31,550 nt of DNA from Thiopontia sp964415865 (GTDB lineage: Bacteria > Pseudomonadota > Gammaproteobacteria > GCF-002020875), in the NCBI GenBank assembly GCA_964415865.1, contig CAYQBY010000020.1:1-31550 (forward strand), written 5' to 3'. A program made the position numbers and the translations under genes. The notes under the pieces were generated by a model. It did no database searches, had not been told where the DNA came from, and saw nothing but the letters and a program-made list of their open reading frames with translations. This document shows positions 1 through 7,180 of this stretch, piece after piece (within the stretch, counting starts at the first letter, position 1; each line of letters starts with the position of its first letter).

Positions 1-274
<274 letters not shown>

Positions 275-276
275 AT

Positions 277-305
277 ATAACACCCAAGTTATTTGGTAGT
301 GTTAT
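277..305 (+). other. Hairpin in 23S-5S spacer, next to the 23S 3' end
   Basis: ATAACAC at 277-283 and GTGTTAT at 299-305 form a perfect 7-bp inverted repeat just after the mature 23S end. It is probably a structured spacer or part of the processing region. The role is inferred. Confidence 0.4.
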
Positions 306-322
306 TGAATCGACTATAGAGA

Positions 323-342
323 TTTACAATATCGATTGTAAA
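323..342 (+). other. Hairpin in 23S-5S spacer
   Basis: TTTACAAT (323-330) and ATTGTAAA (335-342) are perfect inverted repeats of 8 bp around a 4-base loop ATCG. No T-run follows, so it is not an intrinsic terminator. A role as a processing or folding element of the rRNA precursor is plausible but unproven. The rest of the spacer (343-428) holds no tRNA gene that I can see. Confidence 0.4.
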
Positions 343-428
343 ACCAACATGTACTGTTTTTAACGATTTCCAAAATTTTTCTGCTAGGTAAGGAGTCACT
401 GATTCCAAGCCTGACAGAGATCAAGAAT

Positions 429-547
429 TGCTTAGTGACCATAGAGTCCTGGACCCACCTGATCCCATTTCGAACTCAGCAGTGAAACAGGTCATCGCCG
501 ATGGTAGTGTGGGGTTTCCCCATGTGAGAGTAGGACATTACTAGGCT
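429..547 (+). rRNA. 5S ribosomal RNA
   Basis: Conserved 5S segments are present: CCACCTGATCCCATTTCGAAC, then CAGCAGTGAAACA, CGCCGATGGTAGTGTGGGGT and CCCCATGTGAGAGTAGG. The terminal stem pairs about 430-437 (GCTTAGTG) with 539-546, including two G-U pairs. The length of about 119 bases is normal. No tRNA gene follows, so the rRNA operon ends with 5S. Confidence 0.96.
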
Positions 548-555
548 TATATCCC

Positions 556-592
556 AAAAACCCGTAAAGGAGATCCTTTACGGGTTTTTTTT
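556..592 (+). terminator. Intrinsic terminator of the rRNA operon, probably bidirectional
   Basis: CCCGTAAAGG (561-570) and CCTTTACGGG (575-584) form a perfect 10-bp stem with the 4-base loop AGAT, followed by eight T residues (585-592). An A-run (556-560) precedes the stem. The same hairpin can therefore also stop minus-strand transcription coming from the dihydroorotate dehydrogenase gene, whose stop codon is only 33 bases away. Confidence 0.93.
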
Positions 593-625
593 GTCTGCAA
601 TGTATGTGGTTTTAGTAGTTGGGTC

Positions 626-1591
626 TTAGCAGTCGCAAGCTGGGGTTGCTGGAGCAGGCTGGTTGAGGAGCAGAGTTCCTGTAAGCTCTGACAGAGAGTT
701 GAGGTTATGTTTTACCATATAGGACTCTATTCCCTGATTGATCTCTTTGCAGATGAGCGGATCCTTGAATAGTGCAGTTCCAACACCTATGGCAGTGGCG
801 CCGGCAATAATAAATTCAATGGCATCCTCTGCAGAAGATATTCCGCCCTGTCCTATTATGGGAATATCATGCTCCTTGCAGACTTGATAGACTTGGTGAA
901 TCTTGAGTAGTGCTACCGGCTTAATTGCGGGCCCAGAAAGGCCACCCTGGTTGTTGCCGATAATCGGGGTACGTTTTTCAATATCAATCGACATTCCCAT
1001 TAATGTATTAATGGCTGAAAATCCATCGGTTCCTGCCTCAATACAGCGTTTGGCGCTATACGCAATATCTGTCTGATTGGGTGAGAGCTTGGTAATAAGT
1101 GGTTTGGTGGTGGCTTTTCTGCATATTTCTACAACACGTGCAGATACCTCAGGGTCATTACCAAAAACAGCGCCACCCTCTTTGACATTAGGGCATGAGA
1201 TATTGATTTCGATGGCATCTACAGGTGAGTTATCAAATAGTGCAGTAATTTCCCCATACTCCTCAACACTTGAGCCTGAGATATTTGCAATATACCTGGT
1301 CTCATCCAGATCAAGTTTGGGAAGTATCTCCTCAATAACCTGTTTGGCTCCAGGGTTTTGCAATCCGATGGAGTTAATCATTCCTCCAGGGGTCTCTATA
1401 ACACGGTGGGGAGTATTTCCCAATCTTGCTTCAAGAGTTGTCCCTTTGAGACAAATTGCACCTACTTCTTGGTTGGAGTATCCACTGATACGCGTGTACT
1501 CTTCTCCAAAACCGACACATCCAGATAGCAACACCACTGGGGTTTCCATGTTTATTCCACAGAACTCTATTGCTAGTGAAGGTTTTTCCAT
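626..1591 (-). CDS. pyrD: Dihydroorotate dehydrogenase, class 1B-like catalytic subunit
   Basis: This TIM-barrel flavoprotein of 321 residues oxidises dihydroorotate to orotate in pyrimidine synthesis. Visible motifs are SGCVGFGEEY near residue 24, ETPGGMINSIGLQNPG near 67-81, and NISCPN with Cys133 as the likely catalytic base. IIGQGGI and the phosphate-binding segment near AIGVGTALF come towards the end. A cysteine base and these N-terminal motifs are typical of class 1 enzymes, mainly 1B, which work with the iron-sulfur/FAD subunit PyrK. Class 2 enzymes use serine and a membrane anchor. No pyrK lies in the window. The C-terminus ends in an unusual Ala/Pro tail with two cysteines (ACDC). 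The gene is divergent from trmL with a 47-base gap. A related dihydropyrimidine dehydrogenase-type enzyme is a less likely alternative. Confidence 0.85.
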   Translation of the reverse strand: MEKPSLAIEFCGINMETPVVLLSGCVGFGEEYTRISGYSNQEVGAICLKGTTLEARLGNTPHRVIETPGGMINSIGLQNPGAKQVIEEILPKLDLDETRYIANISGSSVEEYGEITALFDNSPVDAIEINISCPNVKEGGAVFGNDPEVSARVVEICRKATTKPLITKLSPNQTDIAYSAKRCIEAGTDGFSAINTLMGMSIDIEKRTPIIGNNQGGLSGPAIKPVALLKIHQVYQVCKEHDIPIIGQGGISSAEDAIEFIIAGATAIGVGTALFKDPLICKEINQGIESYMVKHNLNSLSELTGTLLLNQPAPATPACDC

Positions 1592-1638
1592 AATGATACT
1601 ATCCAGTCGATTCAGAGATTAGATCTCAAGGAGTGTTG

Positions 1639-2088
1639 GTGAATATTGTTCTTTATGAGCCGGAGATTGCCCCGAATACCGGAAACATTATACGTCTTTG
1701 TGCGAATACAGGGGCACAACTTCACCTGATTCATCCACTTGGGTTTGAAATGGATGAGAAAAGGTTACGCAGGGCTGGATTGGACTACCTTGAGCATGCT
1801 GATGTTAAGGAGTATCAATCACTGGATTTATGTCTACGACAGTTTGATCGTGCCAGAATTTTTGCATCGACAACACATGCGGAACAGCCCCATTTTATGC
1901 CTCAATACAGGAAAGGAGATGTCTTTCTGTTTGGCCCTGAGACCAGAGGGTTGCCAGAGCAGATCAGGAACGGTTTTTCACCGGAACAGCGCATACGGAT
2001 ACCGATGGTTGAACAGAGCCGAAGCATGAATCTTTCCAATGCTGTGGCAGTTGTTCTATATGAGGGGTTACGTCAGACAGGTTTTTAG
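1639..2088 (+). CDS. trmL: tRNA (cytidine(34)-2'-O)-methyltransferase
   Basis: TrmL (YibK) is a small SPOUT methyltransferase that 2'-O-methylates the wobble base of certain leucine tRNAs with S-adenosylmethionine. The protein has the family N-terminus NIVLYEPEIAPNTGN and the knot motifs LFGPETRGLP and SMNLSNAVAVVLYE near the C-terminus. At about 149 residues it is of typical length. The start is placed at GTG 1639 because AAGGAG at 1628-1633 sits five bases upstream. GTG 1633 and TTG 1636 are in frame but lie inside or too close to that ribosome binding site. The stop codon overlaps that of convergent gpsA. In E. coli trmL is also close to gpsA, which supports the call. Confidence 0.93.
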   Translation: MNIVLYEPEIAPNTGNIIRLCANTGAQLHLIHPLGFEMDEKRLRRAGLDYLEHADVKEYQSLDLCLRQFDRARIFASTTHAEQPHFMPQYRKGDVFLFGPETRGLPEQIRNGFSPEQRIRIPMVEQSRSMNLSNAVAVVLYEGLRQTGF

Positions 2089-3098
2089 AGTTCTGTTTTC
2101 AGGTCTCTCTGCAGCAGGTCACGCACAGCTGCCTTGGGTTCCTTGTGATTGTGGAGTACCTCGGCCACCTGTCTGATAATTGGCATTTCGATACCGCTTG
2201 TTTCGGCTATCTGATTGATGTCACGAGAGGCGTCGAACCCCTCTACAGTCTGCCCAATCATCTTTAGAGTAGACTCTGCTGTTTCGCCTTTACCGATAGC
2301 AAGACCAAAGCGCCGATTTCTTGATTGATCATCGGTGCAGGTGAGGACCAGATCACCAAGGCCACCAAGACCCATAAAGGTCTCCGTCTTACCGCCATGC
2401 GCGGTACCGAGCTTCATCAATTCGTGCAAGCCACGCGTAATAAGCGCTGCTCTTGTATTGGCACCAAACCCAAGTCCGTCAGCTATACCGGCTGCAATAG
2501 CCAAAACATTCTTGGTTGCACCACCAATCTCAATACCAGGAATATCATTACTGGTGTAGCAGCGAAACATTTCACTATGGAACAGCTCTGCAATTGGCTG
2601 AGCATTCTCGATTGTATCGGCTGCAACAGTTACGGCTGTTGGTAATCCTTTTGCAACCTCTCGTGCAAAGGTTGGCCCGGAGAGTAGTGCCTTGATGCGG
2701 TCACTCCCCAGCTCCTCTTCAATAACTTGGTGAAGAAGTTTGTGTGACCCCCTCTCTACACCTTTGGTTGCCCAGACAACTGTTGCCTGATCAGGAATGG
2801 TATTTTGAATTTTTTGCAGGGTAGTTCGAAAAGCGTGGCTAGGAACTGCAACAACAACTATCTCGGTGCGCCCAACTGCTGAGATGATATCTTGATTTAG
2901 AGAGAGCGACTCTGGTATCTGAATACCTGGTAGATATTTTCGATTCTCATGGTCATCGCGTACACTTTTCAGATGATCTGGTGAGTGCCCCCAAAGGGTA
3001 ACATCATGACCTTTTCGAGATAGTTGTATAGCAAGGGCAGTACCCCATGATCCTGCACCCAGAACTGTTACCACTTTTGATTGGCTGGATGACGACAT
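2085..3098 (-). CDS. gpsA: NAD(P)-dependent glycerol-3-phosphate dehydrogenase
   Basis: GpsA reduces dihydroxyacetone phosphate to sn-glycerol-3-phosphate, the backbone precursor of phospholipids, in the cytoplasm. The 337-residue product has an N-terminal Rossmann fold (LGAGSWGTALA at about 13-23) and the ATKGVE segment. The catalytic-lysine region follows as GGATKNVLAIAAGIADGLGFG, with the substrate-binding segment NTRAALITRGLHE after it. Length is normal. It lies 23 bases after secB and is the last gene of the apparent yibN-grxC-trxC-secB-gpsA transcript. Its TAA overlaps the TAG of trmL by two bases (four bases of shared coding sequence). Confidence 0.97.
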   Translation of the reverse strand: MSSSSQSKVVTVLGAGSWGTALAIQLSRKGHDVTLWGHSPDHLKSVRDDHENRKYLPGIQIPESLSLNQDIISAVGRTEIVVVAVPSHAFRTTLQKIQNTIPDQATVVWATKGVERGSHKLLHQVIEEELGSDRIKALLSGPTFAREVAKGLPTAVTVAADTIENAQPIAELFHSEMFRCYTSNDIPGIEIGGATKNVLAIAAGIADGLGFGANTRAALITRGLHELMKLGTAHGGKTETFMGLGGLGDLVLTCTDDQSRNRRFGLAIGKGETAESTLKMIGQTVEGFDASRDINQIAETSGIEMPIIRQVAEVLHNHKEPKAAVRDLLQRDLKTEL

Positions 3099-3121
3099 TT
3101 TGGGATCAGCCTGAATAGCCT

Positions 3122-3592
3122 TTAGTGCTTGGTCTCATCAGAGCCAGACTCTTCACGCTGTTGTATCTCTTGTTGGCGTTGCGCATAGATTGCATCAAAA
3201 TTGACTGGTGCTAACACTAAGGGAGGGAATCCGCCTTTTGTTGTCAAGTCAGATATGGCCTCACGAGCATATGGGAAAAGGGTATTTGGACAGTATGATC
3301 CTAGCACATGTCCCAGAGCTCCCTCCTCAAATCCGGCAAGCGCAAATATTCCAGCCTGTTGAATCTCTGCGAGAAATGCGGTCTGCTCATTTACAGTAAC
3401 AGTAGTGGTCATAGTGATTACGACCTCATAAAGGTTTTCACCAATTTCACGATGCTGAGTTCCAATATTAAGATTGCTTACTGGTTCCCACTTTTCCTGA
3501 AACAGGGCAGGAGACTTGGGTGACTCAAAAGAGACATCCTTCAGATATATTTTCTGGATTTCAAAGGTTTGTTCTGTCTGTTCTTCACTCAT
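3122..3592 (-). CDS. secB: Protein-export chaperone SecB
   Basis: SecB is a cytoplasmic tetrameric chaperone that keeps preproteins unfolded and delivers them to SecA. The 156-residue protein carries the family features QKIYLKDVSFESP near the N-terminus, YEVVITMTTTV, a core of QQAGIFAL, and CPNTLFPYAREAISDLTTKGGFPPLVLAPVNF written across the C-terminal third. The tail is short and acidic. The gene lies between trxC and gpsA; grxC-secB-gpsA is the E. coli order. Confidence 0.96.
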   Translation of the reverse strand: MSEEQTEQTFEIQKIYLKDVSFESPKSPALFQEKWEPVSNLNIGTQHREIGENLYEVVITMTTTVTVNEQTAFLAEIQQAGIFALAGFEEGALGHVLGSYCPNTLFPYAREAISDLTTKGGFPPLVLAPVNFDAIYAQRQQEIQQREESGSDETKH

Positions 3593-3631
3593 AAGTATTC
3601 TCTTGTAGCTGTTCTCTTGGTTTTGTCTAAA

Positions 3632-4066
3632 TTACTGAAATTGCCTGACCCATTGAGTCAGACTGCTAAGGTCCATGGCTCCCGCCTGGCGGGCAACCTC
3701 TTTTCCATGCTTGAAAATTGCAAGGGTAGGGATACTCTGAATGCCATATTGCCCCGCAATAGTCTGCTCCTGCTCAGTGCTTACCTTGGCAAGACGATAG
3801 TGAGGCTGTAATTGCCCTGCTGCCTGTAAAAAAACAGGAGCCATCATCTTGCATGGGCCGCACCAACTAGCCCAGAAATCGACCACAACAGGTATATCAT
3901 TTCGTTCAATATGACGTCGAAAATTATGAGCCCCTAGATCAACAGGGTGTCCATCAAACAGTGGCTGGTGACACTTGCCACATTTGCCGTCCGAGACAAG
4001 TCTGGATGCGGGAAGACGGTTGATGCCGTCACAGTGTGGACAGACAATATGAAGGATATCTGTCAT
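3632..4066 (-). CDS. trxC: Thioredoxin 2 (zinc-containing thioredoxin)
   Basis: The protein is a cytoplasmic disulfide reductase with an extra zinc-binding N-terminus. Residues 9-12 (CPHC) and the CGKC pair near residues 29-32 form the four-cysteine zinc site typical of TrxC. The thioredoxin fold follows, with active site WASWCGPCK and the cis-proline segment SIPTLAIF. The 144-residue length fits E. coli TrxC (139). Only three bases separate it from the grxC stop, so the two thiol reductases are probably cotranscribed. In E. coli trxC is elsewhere, so its place between grxC and secB is a local variation. Confidence 0.94.
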   Translation of the reverse strand: MTDILHIVCPHCDGINRLPASRLVSDGKCGKCHQPLFDGHPVDLGAHNFRRHIERNDIPVVVDFWASWCGPCKMMAPVFLQAAGQLQPHYRLAKVSTEQEQTIAGQYGIQSIPTLAIFKHGKEVARQAGAMDLSSLTQWVRQFQ

Positions 4067-4069
4067 CTG

Positions 4070-4324
4070 CTACCCCTTCAGCAAGGGGTCAAGGTTGCCC
4101 GCTGCATTCAGTGCTGAGAGATCATCAAAACCACCCACATGCGTCTCTCCAATGAAGATTTGTGGAACTGTTCTACGTCCACTACGTGTCTCCATTTGCG
4201 CCCATCCATCACTATCACCATCAATAAATATTTTGGTGTACTCAGCTCCTTTTCTATCCAGAAGAGCCTCAGCCATACGGCAGTATGGACATGTTCTAGT
4301 GCAATAAATTTCTATTTTTGGCAT
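4070..4324 (-). CDS. grxC: Glutaredoxin 3
   Basis: Glutaredoxin 3 is a small glutathione-dependent disulfide reductase. The 84-residue product begins with a beta strand followed by the dithiol active site CPYC (residues 11-14 region). It has the TVPQIFIG cis-proline motif and the GGFDDL glutathione-binding segment. Position upstream of secB-gpsA and downstream of a yibN-type rhodanese matches the gammaproteobacterial locus. A 20-base gap separates it from the rhodanese. Confidence 0.95.
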   Translation of the reverse strand: MPKIEIYCTRTCPYCRMAEALLDRKGAEYTKIFIDGDSDGWAQMETRSGRRTVPQIFIGETHVGGFDDLSALNAAGNLDPLLKG

Positions 4325-4344
4325 ATGTTATGTTGCAGCTATGG

Positions 4345-4773
4345 TTATTTGTATGAGACTGGGAGGCCAGCACTCTTCCAGGAGCGAATGCCACCCTTGA
4401 GATTATAGACCTGCTCAAATCCACCTTTTTTCATCTGTGAGCAGGCAACTCCAGAGCGTTGACCAGATCTGCAGATGGCAATTACTGGATGTGTGCGGTA
4501 TTTATCCAGATCACCAAGGCTATTTTTGAGTTGATTCAGAGGGATGTGTGATGCCCCCTTGATCTGCCCATCTTTTGTTAGTTCATCCTTGGCACGTACA
4601 TCAAGTAACAGAGTGTTATCCCCATTCATCAGGCGAATAGCGGCCTCAGGAGTGATTGATTCAAACCCACGCAACTGATCCCCATAAATATTGAAGAGCA
4701 GCATAACGAGCGTCATCAAAAAGGCAGCAACCAGCTCCCAGTTGTTGAATATAAAGGTTGATAGTTCTTCCAT
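4345..4773 (-). CDS. yibN: Membrane-anchored rhodanese-domain protein (YibN-like)
   Basis: The 142-residue protein has one N-terminal transmembrane segment (about 9-30) and a cytoplasmic rhodanese domain. LLLDVRAKDE begins the domain core and the catalytic loop is CRSGQRS with Cys101; Cys111 lies ten residues further. Rhodaneses carry sulfur as a cysteine persulfide; the physiological acceptor is unknown. Length, anchor and position next to grxC-secB-gpsA match E. coli YibN. Here it also sits directly downstream of a DUF2892 gene and an ArsR regulator, suggesting a persulfide or redox task. Confidence 0.88.
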   Translation of the reverse strand: MEELSTFIFNNWELVAAFLMTLVMLLFNIYGDQLRGFESITPEAAIRLMNGDNTLLLDVRAKDELTKDGQIKGASHIPLNQLKNSLGDLDKYRTHPVIAICRSGQRSGVACSQMKKGGFEQVYNLKGGIRSWKSAGLPVSYK

Positions 4774-4803
4774 GAACAGTGGTCTCTTTTTATTCTGTTG
4801 TTA

Positions 4804-5031
4804 CTAAGGTTTGTTTCTATCTTCAGCCCAGCTGCATGGTTTTCCGATATTCATGGCAGATAAAATTTTCTCTGGCAGGCAAAATCCGGTAAAACCACTT
4901 TGGAACAGATTCAGTCCAACAAACGCAGTGAACCAGAGCCAGCTTGGATCTGTGGAGATTGTTCCATCCAGGAAGAGTGAAAGCAGGACAAAAAAGCCGG
5001 CAAGGATTCGTAAGATCTGTTCTCTTGTCAT
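4804..5031 (-). CDS. DUF2892 small inner-membrane protein
   Basis: This 75-residue protein has two hydrophobic segments (about 8-25 and 29-48) and the family ending FTGFCLPEKIL, with a second Cys near the C-terminus (KPCSWAED). DUF2892 proteins are often found beside or fused to rhodanese domains (YgaP type) and beside ArsR-type sulfur regulators. The biochemical function is unknown. Thirty bases separate it from the downstream rhodanese, so they are probably cotranscribed. A promoter-like TATAAT lies about 55 bases upstream. Confidence 0.85.
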   Translation of the reverse strand: MTREQILRILAGFFVLLSLFLDGTISTDPSWLWFTAFVGLNLFQSGFTGFCLPEKILSAMNIGKPCSWAEDRNKP

Positions 5032-5084
5032 GGTGAGCTCCTTAAAGGTAGGTTGTGTTACAAATATGAGGCTACAGGCTCCGT

Positions 5085-5090
5085 ATTATA
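5085..5090 (-). promoter_or_regulatory. Candidate -10 element for the DUF2892-yibN-grxC-trxC-secB-gpsA transcript
   Basis: A perfect TATAAT is read on the minus strand, predicting a start about 47 bases before the DUF2892 ATG. No good -35 hexamer is visible at the normal distance. An AT-rich palindrome TATATATA (5100-5107) occupies the spacer, which would suit a regulated promoter. This is inference from sequence alone. Confidence 0.35.
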
Positions 5091-5150
5091 GCCAAAATCT
5101 ATATATAAGAAGTGGTACCGGACGAGAAAATTACAAGCCCATGGCAAAAA

Positions 5151-5492
5151 CTAACAGCGACAGAAAACCTCTTTCATCATGCTGATGAGCTTGAGTGTTC
5201 GACTATCTCCAACCATATAGAAGACTCTATTTGCCTCTTTATAGGAGTCAAGGATTCCACGGTCCCGTAGTGTTGAGAGATGTTGGGAGATATTGCTCTG
5301 TGAGGTGCCTACAGCATCAACTATCTGCTGCACGCTCAATTCATCCTTTCCCAGCACACATAGAATTTTTAGACGAAGTGGATGTGACATGGCTTTTAGT
5401 GATCGTGATGCGCGATCAATATCCTCATCATTACCAAGCAGGTTATCTGCCTCCTCACACTCACCGTTATTTAGCGTTTCCACCTCACTCAT
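5151..5492 (-). CDS. ArsR-family winged-helix regulator, SqrR/BigR-like candidate persulfide sensor
   Basis: The 113-residue protein has an ArsR fold. It contains ASRSLKAMSHPLRLKILCVL (about 28-47), recognition-helix region VGTSQSNISQHLSTLR (about 61-76) and a wing around residues 80-94. The ArsR metal motif ELCVCDL is replaced by ELSVQQI, so classic arsenic or cadmium sensing is unlikely. Cys45 and Cys111 are 66 residues apart. From memory, that equals the spacing of the persulfide-reactive cysteines in SqrR (41/107) and BigR (42/108). An extra Cys113 ends the protein. Its neighbours (DUF2892, rhodanese, glutaredoxin, thioredoxin) fit a sulfur or thiol response. A SD-like GAGGGG lies about ten bases before the ATG. 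The target genes are inferred. Confidence 0.85.
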   Translation of the reverse strand: MSEVETLNNGECEEADNLLGNDEDIDRASRSLKAMSHPLRLKILCVLGKDELSVQQIVDAVGTSQSNISQHLSTLRDRGILDSYKEANRVFYMVGDSRTLKLISMMKEVFCRC

Positions 5493-5528
5493 TTTCGTGA
5501 TTCCCCTCTATCCTTGAGTTGTTTTTTC

Positions 5529-5554
5529 ACATCTGCCAACATCTATTCACATCT
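5529..5554. repeat. Three ACATCT direct repeats with 10-bp period
   Basis: ACATCT occurs at 5529-5534, 5539-5544 and 5549-5554, once per DNA turn, between the arsR-type gene and gpmI. The outer two copies extend to TTCACATCT. The helical phasing suggests a protein-binding array overlapping the gpmI promoter, but chance cannot be excluded for such short units. Confidence 0.4.
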
Positions 5555-5576
5555 ATAAAGCGTGACATTATATAAT
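5546..5576 (+). promoter_or_regulatory. Candidate gpmI promoter with palindromic -10 region
   Basis: A perfect -10 TATAAT is at 5571-5576, with TTCACA (5546-5551) upstream across a long 19-base spacer. The predicted start is near 5583, about 32 bases before the gpmI ATG. The -10 lies inside a perfect 10-bp palindrome ATTATATAAT (5567-5576), which shares TTATATA with the candidate regulatory site before DUF2892. The long spacer is a weakness of the call. Confidence 0.4.
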
Positions 5577-5614
5577 AACGAGACCAATGTCTACTTCGAG
5601 ATGAATCTATTTGT

Positions 5615-7165
5615 ATGAGTGCTAAACGCGGCCCAGTACTTCTCTGTATTCTGGACGGCTGGGGATATAGAGAGTCCTCAGACTGTAATGCAATTGTTAC
5701 TGCGGAGACCCCGGTATGGGATCAATTGTGGGAAGAAAACCCGCATACATTAATTACTACTCATGGTGCTGAGGTTGGGCTCCCGGCAGATCAGATGGGG
5801 AACTCTGAGGTTGGTCACCTGAATCTTGGCGCTGGACGTGTGGTCTACCAGGAGTACACCAGAATATGCAGGTCAATTCGTACTCACTCGTTCTATTCCA
5901 ACCAGACACTGGTAGCACCGATTGAGCAGGCCATTGATGGCGATCATGCAATTCATGTGGTCGGACTGCTGTCTCCTGGAGGTGTACACAGCCATGAAGA
6001 ACATATTCACTCAATTGTTCAGATGGCTGCAGAGCGTGGAGCACAAAAGATTTACGTGCATGCATTTCTTGATGGTCGTGATACTGCTCCCAAGAGCGCT
6101 AAACAGTCCATTGAGAATATGGATGCTGTTTTTGAGAAGTGTGGAACAGGATCAATTGCCTCTGTCATTGGTCGTCATTTTTCAATGGATAGGGATAGAC
6201 GCTGGAAACGGGTGGAAAAATCATATCGTGCAATGGTAGAAGGGGTTGCAGAGTATCAGGCTAATAGTGCGATGGAAGCACTTGAGATGGCCTATGCTCG
6301 AGGGGAGACAGATGAGTTTGTGGACGCAACTGTAATTGTTGCAGATGGGGAGTCGGCGGTTCAGATCCATGATGGAGATGTGGTGCTATTGATGAACTAT
6401 CGTTCTGATCGTGCCCGGCAGTTGACGGAGGCTCTGATCATGGAGAATTTTGAGGGATTTGAACGTAACAACTGGCCTAAACTGGGATCGATCACATCTC
6501 TGACTGAGTACAAGAAGGGGTATGGAATTCCTGTCGCTTTTCCTCCAGACCGTTTGCATAACGTATTTGGTGAATACATATCAAAATTTGGGTTACATCA
6601 GTTAAGGATTGCCGAGACTGAAAAGTATGCGCATGTCACCTTTTTCTTCAATGGAGGAAGAGAGGAGCCTTATCCATATGAGGATAGACTATTAATCTGC
6701 TCTCCGGATGTTGAGACTTATGATCAACAACCGGAGATGAGTGCATATGAGGTAACAGCACGTCTGGTGGATGAGATCAGAGGCGGTAAATATGATGTCA
6801 TCATCTGTAACTTTGCCAATTCAGATATGGTGGGGCATACCGGCAAACTTGATGCAGCAGTTGAGGCGATTGAGACTTTGGATCACTGTCTAAGCAAGGT
6901 GGTTGCTGCTATTCGTGATGCTAATGGTGATATGTTGCTTACTGCAGATCATGGAAATAGTGAGACCATGTGTGATCATGAGACCGGTCAGCCACATACC
7001 TCACACACCATGAATCCAGTTCCACTGGTCTATATAGGAGAGAATCTCACCGTCAAGAAGTTATCTTCCGGATCACTCTCTGATATTGCACCAACACTAC
7101 TGCATATTATGGGGCTTAAGGTTCCTACGGAGATGACTGGGGAGAGCCTGATCAACGAGGCCTAA
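5615..7165 (+). CDS. gpmI: 2,3-bisphosphoglycerate-independent phosphoglycerate mutase
   Basis: This manganese-dependent glycolytic enzyme interconverts 3- and 2-phosphoglycerate through a phosphoserine. The 516-residue protein is full length. ILDGWGYRE near the N-terminus supplies metal ligand Asp14. The catalytic serine is Ser64 in MGNSEVGH. HAFLDGRDTAP, VIGRHFSMDRDRRW and the second metal cluster (NSDMVGHTG, TADHGNSE) follow in family order. It is divergent from the arsR-type gene, whereas in E. coli it is divergent from yibN directly. It converges on tatC with only 15 bases between the stop codons. Confidence 0.98.
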   Translation: MSAKRGPVLLCILDGWGYRESSDCNAIVTAETPVWDQLWEENPHTLITTHGAEVGLPADQMGNSEVGHLNLGAGRVVYQEYTRICRSIRTHSFYSNQTLVAPIEQAIDGDHAIHVVGLLSPGGVHSHEEHIHSIVQMAAERGAQKIYVHAFLDGRDTAPKSAKQSIENMDAVFEKCGTGSIASVIGRHFSMDRDRRWKRVEKSYRAMVEGVAEYQANSAMEALEMAYARGETDEFVDATVIVADGESAVQIHDGDVVLLMNYRSDRARQLTEALIMENFEGFERNNWPKLGSITSLTEYKKGYGIPVAFPPDRLHNVFGEYISKFGLHQLRIAETEKYAHVTFFFNGGREEPYPYEDRLLICSPDVETYDQQPEMSAYEVTARLVDEIRGGKYDVIICNFANSDMVGHTGKLDAAVEAIETLDHCLSKVVAAIRDANGDMLLTADHGNSETMCDHETGQPHTSHTMNPVPLVYIGENLTVKKLSSGSLSDIAPTLLHIMGLKVPTEMTGESLINEA

Positions 7166-7180
7166 AACAGGGCACAAGGA

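Noticed and set aside
548..625. Possible tRNA gene distal to 5S rRNA
   Set aside because: The interval holds only the terminator and the end of the pyrD gene; no cloverleaf can be formed.
1077..1622. Long open frame on the plus strand opposite the dihydroorotate dehydrogenase gene
   Set aside because: It is antisense to a clear enzyme gene, has no ribosome binding site or recognisable motif, and its composition follows the real gene's codons.
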